From Chloroflexota bacterium (lineage in GTDB: Bacteria; Chloroflexota; Anaerolineae; UBA4142), in the NCBI GenBank assembly GCA_016215025.1, contig JACRMI010000191.1, positions 186,001 to 250,000 of the forward strand: a DNA stretch of 64,000 nt, read 5' to 3'. The translations under genes were made by a program, and so were the position numbers. How positions within the stretch are numbered: position 1 is the stretch's first letter; each line of letters starts with the position of its first letter. The notes beneath the pieces are model-generated. The model did no database searches. It was not told the origin of the DNA and saw nothing but the letters and a program-made list of their open reading frames with translations. Of this stretch, positions 24,796 to 32,377 are shown one piece after another.

Positions 24796-25749
24796 TTACA
24801 AGCCAATTTCTTTTCCAATTTTTCGACTCCGGGCTTGCTCATAGACCCATGCGCCAACGGCCACATCTTCAACCGCGATACCCAGAGATTTGAATAGCGT
24901 TACTTGCTCGCGATTGTTACGCCCGACGATTCGCCCGGCCACAACCTGCCCAAGTTCGTATACGCGTTCCCACGCCAAAATACCTTGCTCGATTGGCGAA
25001 ACCAGATCACTCGCCTCGATCTTGGCTTGCTCAATGGAATCGACACAGACGAACGCGCTGCGCTGAATCACCGCATCGTCTAGCTCTCGCGCCTCCAATC
25101 GATTTGCGCCAGCGGCGTTGACATGCGCGCCAGACTTGAGCCATTCGCCGCGCACAACCGGCTCCCGCGAACTCGTAATCGCGATCACAACATCCGCATC
25201 GCGGACCGCTTGCTCTGCCGAATCAACGGCGGTCACGTTCACCCCTGTTTGTGCGCTCATTTTTTCCGCAAACGATTTTCGACGGTTGACGTCGCGGCTG
25301 TAGCATTTGGCTACACGCATTGGTCGCGCGAGACATACGGCTTGCAATTGGCTTTCCGCTTGCCAGCCCGTGCCAATAATCCCAACGATCGATGCATCCT
25401 CCCTCGCCAGATATTTTGTGGCAACGCCACTTGCCGCGCCAGTACGTTGTTGTCCCAATCGGTCCGCTTGCAAGATGGACAGCACATCACCGGTACTCGC
25501 ATCGATAAGATGAAACCAAAAACGAGTTTGCGCGCGAAACGAAGTATAGTATTTGAAACCGACATAGCCCCGCGTCGGCAAACCGGCGGGCATCACTTGG
25601 AGCGTTCCGTTCGGCACCCGCACTCGCTGACGCGGACGATTGTGCGCACGCGACTCGCCCATCTGCCGCAGCGCATCTTCGACCACGCGCATTGCATCGG
25701 GCATGGTCAAGATTTGTTCGACTTGCGCTTCGGTTAGAAAAAGTGTCAT
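24796..25749 (-). CDS. Ornithine cyclodeaminase / mu-crystallin family protein
   Basis: A 317-residue protein from ATG 25749, which overlaps the stop of the upstream YfhO-like gene by ATGA; the longer frame to 25821 lies inside that gene. MTLFLTEAQVEQILTMPDAM, GTLQVMPAGLPTRGYVGFKY, GQQRTGAASGVATKYLAR and the Rossmann motif VGIIGTGWQAESQL are in family order. Members act as NAD(P)-dependent ornithine cyclodeaminases, alanine dehydrogenases or ketimine reductases. The residues distinguishing these were not resolved, so the substrate is open. Confidence 0.88.
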   Translation of the reverse strand: MTLFLTEAQVEQILTMPDAMRVVEDALRQMGESRAHNRPRQRVRVPNGTLQVMPAGLPTRGYVGFKYYTSFRAQTRFWFHLIDASTGDVLSILQADRLGQQRTGAASGVATKYLAREDASIVGIIGTGWQAESQLQAVCLARPMRVAKCYSRDVNRRKSFAEKMSAQTGVNVTAVDSAEQAVRDADVVIAITSSREPVVRGEWLKSGAHVNAAGANRLEARELDDAVIQRSAFVCVDSIEQAKIEASDLVSPIEQGILAWERVYELGQVVAGRIVGRNNREQVTLFKSLGIAVEDVAVGAWVYEQARSRKIGKEIGL

Positions 25750-28466
25750 TCTCGTACCTCGCTTGCTCGATCTGATCGGCGAAAAATCCAATAGCTTCCC
25801 ACAATGCCAAGAACCAAACAAACGACGCTGATGACTGCTCCAATATAAAACAATGTGGGTTTGAATTCAAACACAATAGTATGCTCACCCGGCGGAACAA
25901 GCACCGCACGAAAAACGTAATCGGCGCGTTCGATTGGCGTTGGCACGCCATCCAAGGTGGCCTGCCAACCCGGATAGAAACTATCGGTGAGAACGACGTA
26001 ACCGGGTTGTTCCGTTTTCACTTGCAACTTGACGCGCTGCGATTGGTATTCAGCGATGGTCACTTGATCGGACGAATGAGCGACCGAAGAAGCCGACAAC
26101 GCTTGTCCTTGCGATAACAACACCACTTGCTCCGGATGAAAATCGAGACCGCGTATTCGTCCCAGGATTTTGTCATCGGCGACCAGCTCGGCTTGATGCA
26201 CAATGAACGCCCGCGGCATCACATTACGATTTTCGAACATGGCAGCCGCATGGCTCTTGAAACTAAGCGCAAAATCGTTTCGCCCCGCCAACTCTGCCAA
26301 CGACGTAGAATTCCCTTCGTCGTCGATGAGAGCGACACTTTCGATGACCAGTTCGCCGCTCGGCAATGTTGAGCGCGCGCTCACGCTCGTCACATCGATG
26401 GGCGCAACTAGTTTTTGGCGCGCGTCATATTTCAAACCGTCAAAACTTTTTCTTACTGAAAGCAAGTAGGCAGGAAAGCGAATACTGTTCGATGGTTTAG
26501 TGTGCCTTACTTGCGCAAGCAACCCTTCGTACGCCCAATCGCCAGTTTCGCTTCCAACGCGAATGGGAATGATATTCGATTCACCACTCGGTGTGGTCAG
26601 CGTGATTTCTCCGGCGAGTGTGCCATCGGGTAATGACGCAATCCCATCGGCATACGACACGATTTCGATCTGGCTGGCGCGCGTTGGAGAAATATCGACG
26701 CGCTCCTTGAGCAAATCCAAGCCAAAGGCATAACCCCACAGCGCCTCGTCTTTTGGCGTTGGATAGCTCACCTGAGTATAGTATCGCACGTTGAGCAGAT
26801 TGAGCATCGCGGGCGACATGCTGAGAAGATAATCTTCGTTTCGGACTAGACCCAGCGGCGAATAAATCTGCGGACTGGAAATTCCATGCACCAATAAATG
26901 ATTCGGACGCAGACTTGTGTTGTAAAAGGTCGTCAAAACGCGATACAGAGTCTGGCTCGAATCCATCGCCAATACCGGGCGCGATGGCACAGTCAAATCG
27001 GCAGGCGACGCCAATGGATTGATCGTCGTCGCAAAGGGTTGCGCGAAGAGAACAAGATCGACTGCGGCGAGACCCAGCGTCGCCGTAACGAACATTGAAC
27101 GATTGACGCGCAGAAACGCCTGTGCGATGCAAATCGCCGAAGCAATTCCTAGCACCCAGGGCATCCATGTCCACAGATCAATCCAATCGATCGATGCAAA
27201 CTGGCTTGGCAGCACGATCAAGCCGAGAATCGGCACACCCAAAGCAAGACCGATCAGAGTCGCAAGCTTGCTCACTTGGTTGGTATTCGTCGTGCGCTTT
27301 TGCAATTCCTCAAACCCAATCGCCGCTAGATAAAGCGCCGCGAAAGTAAACAAGAGCAAAAAACGCGCAGGTACCCGAAATCGATTAAAGACTGGGGCGT
27401 AATATAGCAATCCATAGATCGGCGTGGACTCGCCGAGCGTAAAGATTAGTGCGCCAAGAGCCAGCAACGCAAAGAAAATCGTCCGCGCACCCCGCCGTCG
27501 CATTGCAAAGAACGCCAACCCAATCGGCAAGACACCGAGATAGCACCAATACTCCATATTCGTCATGCTGGGTTGTCCCAGTTGCCAATACGGTGAGACG
27601 AATTGCGTCAACCATTCGGGTTTGATCGAATAGCTCGTGAAAAATTCCGCGCCCATCTCCGTCGCACGCACCGACAAGCCGAGTAATTCCGCCGCGGGGA
27701 TGAGTTGAGCGGCTGCGATGCCTGCCCCCAATCCAACCGCAACAATTGTGATTCCAATTTCCTGCGCCAGATTTCGAATCGTTTCATTTTCCCGTCGATT
27801 CCAAGATAAAATTCCTACGACGCTCATCAAGCCAAAGGGAATCAAATCGATAAGAGCGATCTGGGGAAATCCGCTGAATAATTGAATCGCAATCGACAAG
27901 GTCGCCAAAAAAAAACAGACGATCCATTCGCGTTGGCCATCGCGCCGCGCACGCTGCATTTGATTTTGAAATAACAACAGCCAAGGTAGCCAAGCCGCAA
28001 CCGCTTGGAGCGTCAAGTGCTGAAGGTGCGCCAGGATAAATCCGCCAAAGCCAAAAACAAAACTGGCGAGCAGTGAACTCGTCGCGTGCAGACCGGTCGA
28101 ACGGCAGAACAGGTACATTCCGATTCCGGTCAACGCCAGGCGCAAGAGGATCGAATAGGATAAAGCAAGATAGACCGGCAACAGGAGATGCAGGAGGAGA
28201 TTGATCGGATCGAGCGCGGCAATGTGTCCTTCGGCGAAGATTGGAAATCCCGATTCGAGGTAAACGGTCCAGAGGGGAAATTGTCCGGACTGGAGAGAGC
28301 GCGCAAGTTCAAAGCGGAGAGGGAAAAAGAGACTGGTGATGTCGTCGCCGAAAAATACCTTCTGCCCCAGAGCGACTTGCCAATAGAACGCGAACGGCCA
28401 AAATGCCAGCACCAAGATCGCCAGCGCATCCGCGCGCTGAATCCGCTTGAGTATCGATTCAAGCAA
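25746..28466 (-). CDS. YfhO-family large membrane protein
   Basis: A 906-residue protein starting at a TTG (28466) behind AGAGGTG. There are about 12 hydrophobic segments in the first 500 residues, including FPLRFELARSLQSGQFPLW and YLESGFPIFAEGHIAALDP in the first large outside loop, typical of YfhO/GT-C-like proteins. A soluble region follows, and then GYVVLTDSFYPGWQATLDGVPT and LVPPGEHTIVFEFKP, the family's C-terminal beta domain, before a last TM helix. YfhO-type proteins take part in lipid-linked sugar modification of envelope polymers. Confidence 0.87.
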   Translation of the reverse strand: MLESILKRIQRADALAILVLAFWPFAFYWQVALGQKVFFGDDITSLFFPLRFELARSLQSGQFPLWTVYLESGFPIFAEGHIAALDPINLLLHLLLPVYLALSYSILLRLALTGIGMYLFCRSTGLHATSSLLASFVFGFGGFILAHLQHLTLQAVAAWLPWLLLFQNQMQRARRDGQREWIVCFFLATLSIAIQLFSGFPQIALIDLIPFGLMSVVGILSWNRRENETIRNLAQEIGITIVAVGLGAGIAAAQLIPAAELLGLSVRATEMGAEFFTSYSIKPEWLTQFVSPYWQLGQPSMTNMEYWCYLGVLPIGLAFFAMRRRGARTIFFALLALGALIFTLGESTPIYGLLYYAPVFNRFRVPARFLLLFTFAALYLAAIGFEELQKRTTNTNQVSKLATLIGLALGVPILGLIVLPSQFASIDWIDLWTWMPWVLGIASAICIAQAFLRVNRSMFVTATLGLAAVDLVLFAQPFATTINPLASPADLTVPSRPVLAMDSSQTLYRVLTTFYNTSLRPNHLLVHGISSPQIYSPLGLVRNEDYLLSMSPAMLNLLNVRYYTQVSYPTPKDEALWGYAFGLDLLKERVDISPTRASQIEIVSYADGIASLPDGTLAGEITLTTPSGESNIIPIRVGSETGDWAYEGLLAQVRHTKPSNSIRFPAYLLSVRKSFDGLKYDARQKLVAPIDVTSVSARSTLPSGELVIESVALIDDEGNSTSLAELAGRNDFALSFKSHAAAMFENRNVMPRAFIVHQAELVADDKILGRIRGLDFHPEQVVLLSQGQALSASSVAHSSDQVTIAEYQSQRVKLQVKTEQPGYVVLTDSFYPGWQATLDGVPTPIERADYVFRAVLVPPGEHTIVFEFKPTLFYIGAVISVVCLVLGIVGSYWIFRRSDRASEVRE

Positions 28467-28501
28467 TCCGAATCACCTCTATCCGATGCCCGCTTCGTCG
28501 A

Positions 28502-28915
28502 TCATGCGGGCGCGTGGGGGGGTTGCATCGGTTGAACGATCAAAGGCAGGCTCGCAAACGGCTCGTCGTTCACCGTGATTTTGAATTCATAGTGTCCATA
28601 TTTATTGAACACCAGATCATTCAAACTCAGAATACAATTCGTCGTCGCTTGCTCGCCCGATGGCGCTTTGGCAGCCGTCATGGTGCCTTTGAGATTCAAA
28701 AGCACCTTGCCATCTTCGTCCACCAGATCGACCTGAAAGGGAAATTGGCCAAGCACATCCCAGGGATCGGAGACAAAAGAAAGCACCAACATCATTTGAC
28801 GATGCACCGCGGGCGTTTGCGGCGCATTGATCACGTTGAAGATTCCCATCACATTCAGTTTTTGGTCGGCTGTAACGTTGGCGTAATCGGCGAGAGCCGC
28901 GATCCTGGCTTTCAT
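28502..28915 (-). CDS. DUF6941-like beta-sandwich protein
   Basis: A 137-residue soluble protein. KARIAALADYANVTADQKLNVMGIFNVI opens it, as in the small family now called DUF6941, and FPFQVDLVDEDGKVLLNLKG, HYEFKITVNDEPFASLPLIV follow. No signal peptide or catalytic motif is visible. Relatives are widespread in Chloroflexota and Actinomycetota and uncharacterised. It lies 35 nt upstream of the YfhO start and may be cotranscribed with it. Confidence 0.75.
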   Translation of the reverse strand: MKARIAALADYANVTADQKLNVMGIFNVINAPQTPAVHRQMMLVLSFVSDPWDVLGQFPFQVDLVDEDGKVLLNLKGTMTAAKAPSGEQATTNCILSLNDLVFNKYGHYEFKITVNDEPFASLPLIVQPMQPPHAPA

Positions 28916-28943
28916 ATCCGCCCTCCGGGATGAAAAGAAAAAG

Positions 28944-29016
28944 TACCCCTGGGGAGACTCGAACTCCCGCGCACGGCTCCGGAGGCCGCTGCTCTAATCC
29001 ACTGAGCTACAGGGGC
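28944..29016 (-). tRNA. tRNA-Arg(CCG)
   Basis: Acceptor GCCCCTG/CAGGGGT with discriminator A; anticodon stem GCGGC/GCCGT around loop CTCCGGA; TTCGAGT T-loop. No encoded CCA. A host tRNA outside the array. Confidence 0.95.
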
Positions 29017-29133
29017 AACTGAAAACAGTTTAACACAAGGATACGGTTTTCGCAAATTGTTGGGAAATTGCCAGAGAAATACAACAACGAATTCAGAAAT
29101 AAACGTATGGATAATCGCACCGCATTTGCCAGT

Positions 29134-29161
29134 TTGCTGTTTTGCCAAACTGTGTTATAAT
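29134..29161 (+). promoter_or_regulatory. Promoter of the His leader-hisS unit
   Basis: TTGCTG (29134-29139), 16-nt spacer, perfect TATAAT (29156-29161). The expected start near 29168 puts the leader ATG (29172) only about 4 nt into the transcript, so the leader would be read almost leaderless. Confidence 0.65.
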
Positions 29162-29171
29162 CCCAGCCGAA

Positions 29172-29255
29172 ATGATTACTCGAAACTCTTTGGCTCATCG
29201 TCACCATCATGCGCACCATCACGATGCGCCGCTTTGCCACGCCAAGAGCCAGTAA
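29172..29255 (+). CDS. Histidine-rich leader peptide of hisS
   Basis: A 27-codon frame from ATG 29172 to TAA 29253-29255. It contains eight His codons; seven are clustered as HRHHHAHHH at codons 9-17 and the eighth is codon 23. A strong promoter lies just upstream, and a terminator hairpin (29291-29317) and hisS follow. This is the arrangement of ribosome-mediated attenuation leaders such as those of his operons. A stall in the His run would leave CCACGCC (29237-29243) free to pair with the 5' arm of the terminator. Read as a regulator of hisS by charged tRNA-His; biochemical function of the peptide itself is not implied. Confidence 0.82.
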   Translation: MITRNSLAHRHHHAHHHDAPLCHAKSQ

Positions 29256-29256
29256 T

Positions 29257-29289
29257 CAGTAGACAGTGATCAGTAGACAGTCAACAGAA
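29257..29289. repeat. Tandem ATCAGTAGACAGT repeat
   Basis: Two direct copies of ATCAGTAGACAGT in the loop between antiterminator strands of the hisS leader. Similar CAGTAAACAGT units lie after tRNA-His. Confidence 0.65.
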
Positions 29290-29290
29290 T

Positions 29291-29323
29291 GGCGTGGAAT
29301 TGCGTAGCATCCACGCCGTTTTT
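29291..29323 (+). terminator. Attenuator hairpin upstream of hisS
   Basis: GGCGTGGA (29291-29298), 11-nt loop, TCCACGCC (29310-29317), then GTTTTTATT. Its 5' arm can alternatively pair with CCACGCC in the leader ORF (29237-29243). Confidence 0.8.
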
Positions 29324-29426
29324 ATTATCAGCCACAACGACCACGGAAACACCAACAAAGATTGCGTCTCCTTTCGCGCCTTTCGTGCGCGAAGCGTTTC
29401 GTGCTATTTCCTGAGAGAGGTCAACA

Positions 29427-30752
29427 ATGCCGCCAAAAATTCAACCGCGTGTGCCGCGCGGAATGCGGGACATTCTCCCGCAAAAAATGCTTCAGCGCCA
29501 GTACGTCATTGGCGAAATAGAGCAAGTGTTTCAGCGTTTTGGATTCGAGCCGCTGCAAACGCCGGTGCTCGAACTCAGCGAAACGCTCATGGGCAAGTAC
29601 GGCGAAGACGCCGAAAAGCTCATCTACGACGCCAAGCATCGCGAGGGCAAAGAAGACTTGTCGCTGCGCTATGATCTCACCGTGCCGCTCACGCGCGTCG
29701 TGTCGATGTATCCCGAACTCGTCAAGCCCTTCAAGCGTTATCAGATTGCACCCGTGTGGCGTGCCGAGCGTCCGCAAAAAGGTCGCTATCGCGAGTTCTA
29801 TCAATGCGATGTGGACATCGTCGGCAGCAAATCGATGTTAGCAGACGCCGAAATCGTGACGGTGATTTATTCGGCGCTCAAGCAATTGGGATTCAGTTCG
29901 TTCGTCACGAATATCAACAATCGAAAAATCCTGACGGGCATTGGACAGTATGCGGGCGTGCCAAACGAATTGCTCGGCAGCTTGTATCGATCTATCGACA
30001 AGCTGGGCAAGATCGGCAGCGACGGCGTGCGCGACGAGATGGCAAAGAGCCAAATCCCCGCGAACGTCATCGACAAGATGATGGACTTGATCGCAATTCC
30101 ATCAGGCAACTTTGGCGAGGTGCGCGAGCGGTTGGGCGATGTTCTCATCGCGATGGAAGGTCTGAACGAACTGGAACAACTCGCGACCTTCCTTGGCGAT
30201 TCGGGCGTCCCATCGACCAACTATCAATTCGATCTGTCGATGGTGCGCGGCTTGGCGTACTACACGGGACCGATTTACGAGACCGTCGTCGTCGAACCGA
30301 AAATCGGATCGATCACCGGCGGCGGACGCTACGACGAACTGATGGGCTTGTTCAGCAACCAATCGCTGCCGATGACGGGCACGGCATTCGGCATGGAGCG
30401 CATCATCGATGTGATGAACGAACTCGCGATGTATCCGCCGAGTATCAGCAAGACCGTGACGCAAGTATTCGTCACCGTGTTCAATCGCGACTTGGCCGGC
30501 ACGTCGATTCGGATTGCGAACGAGTTGCGCATCGCAGGCATCAACACCGAACTAGGTCTTGAATGGGAGGGACTGGGCAAGCAGCTCAAATACGCAGCAG
30601 CCAAGTCAATTCCGTATGCCGTCATCATCGGACCCGACGAGAACGGGGGCGGCAAAGCGACCCTGCGCGATCTAGGCACGGGTGAGCAGACAGTTGCGGC
30701 GCAGAATGAACTTGCTCAAGCGATCAAGTCAAAAGTCAAAAGCATGTCCTGA
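29427..30752 (+). CDS. hisS: Histidyl-tRNA synthetase
   Basis: A 441-residue class II synthetase. VPRGMRDILPQKM opens the catalytic domain. LSLRYDLTVPLTR and FKRYQIAPVWRAERPQKGRYREFYQCDVD (motif 2, with the HisRS RAERPQKGR loop) bind ATP and the acceptor. GLAYYTGPIYETV is the second His-binding segment and GGRYDELMG with GTAFGMERI is motif 3. The C-terminal anticodon domain covers about 335-435. Length is typical. RBS GAGAGAGGTCA. Preceded by a His-codon leader with attenuator and followed by tRNA-His, its own substrate. Confidence 0.97.
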   Translation: MPPKIQPRVPRGMRDILPQKMLQRQYVIGEIEQVFQRFGFEPLQTPVLELSETLMGKYGEDAEKLIYDAKHREGKEDLSLRYDLTVPLTRVVSMYPELVKPFKRYQIAPVWRAERPQKGRYREFYQCDVDIVGSKSMLADAEIVTVIYSALKQLGFSSFVTNINNRKILTGIGQYAGVPNELLGSLYRSIDKLGKIGSDGVRDEMAKSQIPANVIDKMMDLIAIPSGNFGEVRERLGDVLIAMEGLNELEQLATFLGDSGVPSTNYQFDLSMVRGLAYYTGPIYETVVVEPKIGSITGGGRYDELMGLFSNQSLPMTGTAFGMERIIDVMNELAMYPPSISKTVTQVFVTVFNRDLAGTSIRIANELRIAGINTELGLEWEGLGKQLKYAAAKSIPYAVIIGPDENGGGKATLRDLGTGEQTVAAQNELAQAIKSKVKSMS

Positions 30753-30767
30753 GCAAAGTCGAAGGGC
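30746..30767. repeat. Dispersed repeat GTCCTGAGCAAAGTCGAAGGGC, copy 2
   Basis: Same unit as 17515-17536. It overlaps the last codons and stop of hisS. Confidence 0.75.
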
Positions 30768-30823
30768 TAAAGGTAAAAAATCGCTCAGTGGGTACAATAC
30801 TTTTATCTTTTCACTTTTTACTT

Positions 30824-30852
30824 TTGACTTGAGTTCCTATTCGTGATAGAAT
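30824..30852 (+). promoter_or_regulatory. Promoter of tRNA-His
   Basis: TTGACT (30824-30829), 17-nt spacer, TAGAAT (30847-30852); start expected about 8 nt before the tRNA. Confidence 0.7.
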
Positions 30853-30867
30853 AGCGAACGTCAACAT

Positions 30868-30940
30868 GGTGGCCATAGCTCAAAGGTAGAGCGCTTGACT
30901 GTGGATCAAGAGGTTGCGGGTTCGAAACCCGTTGGCCACC
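30868..30940 (+). tRNA. tRNA-His(GTG)
   Basis: Acceptor GTGGCCA/TGGCCAC with the extra G(-1) at 30868 opposite discriminator C, as required by HisRS. Anticodon stem CTTGA/TCAAG around CTGTGGA. Directly downstream of hisS. Confidence 0.95.
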
Positions 30941-30946
30941 CTCCGT

Positions 30947-30995
30947 CAGTCAACAGTAAACAGTTTTCAGTAAACAGTGAGGTTACTGTTGACTG
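30947..30995. repeat. Inverted repeat between tRNA-His and tRNA-Arg
   Basis: CAGTCAACAGTAA (30947-30959) and TTACTGTTGACTG (30983-30995), perfect 13-bp arms made of CAGT-type repeats. It could act as a terminator or processing hairpin. Confidence 0.7.
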
Positions 30996-31022
30996 TTCTC
31001 TACTCACTGTTCACTGGCACTT

Positions 31023-31095
31023 GCGCCTGTAGCTCAATGGATAGAGCATCAGTCTTCGGAACTGAGTGTTGGGGGTTCGAGTCCCTCCAGGCGCA
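31023..31095 (+). tRNA. tRNA-Arg(TCG), probable phage attachment gene
   Basis: Acceptor GCGCCTG/CAGGCGC, discriminator A; anticodon stem TCAGT/ACTGA around CTTCGGA; T-loop TTCGAGT. Integrase begins 170 bp downstream, the usual spacing when a tRNA 3' end serves as attB. The right attachment copy is outside the window. Confidence 0.95.
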
Positions 31096-31141
31096 CTTAT
31101 GCACACAGTCCCTTTGAATTCAAGGGTCTTACGCTCGCGCG

Positions 31142-31171
31142 ATCCGCCGTCATCGGCGGATTTCGCTTTTT
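31142..31171 (+). terminator. Terminator after tRNA-Arg(TCG)
   Basis: ATCCGCCG-TCAT-CGGCGGAT then TTCGCTTTTT. Confidence 0.8.
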
Positions 31172-31174
31172 AGG

Positions 31175-31191
31175 GCTAGTGACACACTAGC
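31175..31191. repeat. Short palindrome upstream of integrase
   Basis: GCTAGTG-ACA-CACTAGC, perfect 7-bp arms, 74 bp before the integrase start; a candidate operator or arm-type site. Confidence 0.5.
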
Positions 31192-31264
31192 GCACATCCC
31201 GATACACACACAGTCTCGGTTGGGCGTTCAACAGTTCGGTCCGGATTCAAAGGAGGATAACAGC

Positions 31265-32239
31265 ATGAAATCGATGACGCTGCACCAATCTCGCCAAGGA
31301 TTCAAACTTGAAAATCAAGTGGTCAATAAATCGCCGGGAACGATTGGATGGTACGAAGATAAGCTCGACGAATTTGAAAATTGGCTACTCGGTCAATCGC
31401 TCGATCAACAAGACAGCGCTGCGTCTCCCTTGCTCTCTGACATCACATCCGACACGATCAAAAACTATATTCTGTATTTGCAGGGGCGCAAGACTACGCT
31501 GGATAATCACCCGTATTGCAAACCGCGCAACAAACCCCTTTCGCCCTATACGATTCGAGGTTCGTTCCGTTCACTTTCCAAATTTTTCAATTGGGCGGTG
31601 AGCGAAGGATTGATCTCGAAAAGCCCCATGGAGAAGATGACCGCGCCCAAAGTTCCCAAGTCGGTCAAGCCCAGGTTTTCGCAAGAGGAAATCGAAAAAC
31701 TCTTGAAGGCGTGCGACGAATACACCGACGTGCTCGCCAGCCGCAATCGCTGCATCATCAAGTTTTTGCTGTCGACGGGCGTACGCGCTTCCGAACTATG
31801 CGGGATGACACTCGAAGACCTGGACATCGAACATGGTCGCGCGCGCATCATGGGCAAGGGGGCAATCGGTCGCGAGGTCCACTTTGGGCAAGGCACGCAA
31901 AAAGAATTGTGGAAGTATGTCACCATCTTTCGCATGTCAAATTCGGCGACCGATCACGTATTTCTTACGCGCGAGGGCAAGCCCCTTGTAGGAAAACGGC
32001 TGCAACACATTCTGATCGACATTGGGCAGCGGGCAGGTGTTCCCGATTGTCATCCACATAAATTCCGTCACACCTCGATTCGATTGAAACTTCGAAACGG
32101 TGCCGATCTGCCATCCGTGATGCGCGAAGTCGGTCATTCCTCTCTAGCGACAACTCAGATTTACGCGCAGATGGAACGTGAGGATGTTGAGATCGCCATG
32201 CGTCGCACCGACCCAGTGGATAACTGGGGTTTGAAGTAA
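31265..32239 (+). CDS. int: Tyrosine recombinase / integrase
   Basis: A 324-residue protein from ATG 31265, chosen because AGGAGG lies 8 nt upstream; an in-frame start at 31220 lacks one. The N-terminal SAM-like core-binding domain covers about 25-125, and the catalytic domain follows with Arg174 (TGVRASELCG), His265 and Arg268 (HKFRHTSIR), His291 (GHSSLATT) and nucleophile Tyr300. All pentad-type residues are present. It should catalyse site-specific integration, most likely at the adjacent tRNA-Arg(TCG). It is on the opposite strand from the phage late genes and is followed by its own terminator. Confidence 0.93.
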   Translation: MKSMTLHQSRQGFKLENQVVNKSPGTIGWYEDKLDEFENWLLGQSLDQQDSAASPLLSDITSDTIKNYILYLQGRKTTLDNHPYCKPRNKPLSPYTIRGSFRSLSKFFNWAVSEGLISKSPMEKMTAPKVPKSVKPRFSQEEIEKLLKACDEYTDVLASRNRCIIKFLLSTGVRASELCGMTLEDLDIEHGRARIMGKGAIGREVHFGQGTQKELWKYVTIFRMSNSATDHVFLTREGKPLVGKRLQHILIDIGQRAGVPDCHPHKFRHTSIRLKLRNGADLPSVMREVGHSSLATTQIYAQMEREDVEIAMRRTDPVDNWGLK

Positions 32240-32249
32240 GACAAATGCA

Positions 32250-32279
32250 GCAGGACTCGCTTAGGAGTCCTGCTTTTTT
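32250..32279 (+). terminator. Terminator after integrase
   Basis: GCAGGACTC-GCTTAG-GAGTCCTGC followed by TTTTTTA. Confidence 0.85.
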
Positions 32280-32317
32280 ATCATTGCAATTACATGAATA
32301 ATTTCATGGCTCACATT

Positions 32318-32346
32318 TTGCGTCAGCAAAGTGAACGCAGTATAAT
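32318..32346 (+). promoter_or_regulatory. Promoter of the zinc-ribbon membrane protein
   Basis: TTGCGT (32318-32323), 17-nt spacer, perfect TATAAT (32341-32346), 31 nt before the start codon. Confidence 0.7.
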
Positions 32347-32377
32347 TGAACGAAGTATCTCATCGAGGAGTGACACA

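Noticed and set aside
29756-30562. Plus-strand ORF (268 codons) in another frame of hisS
   Set aside because: Very Arg-rich shadow frame without start site; hisS is intact.
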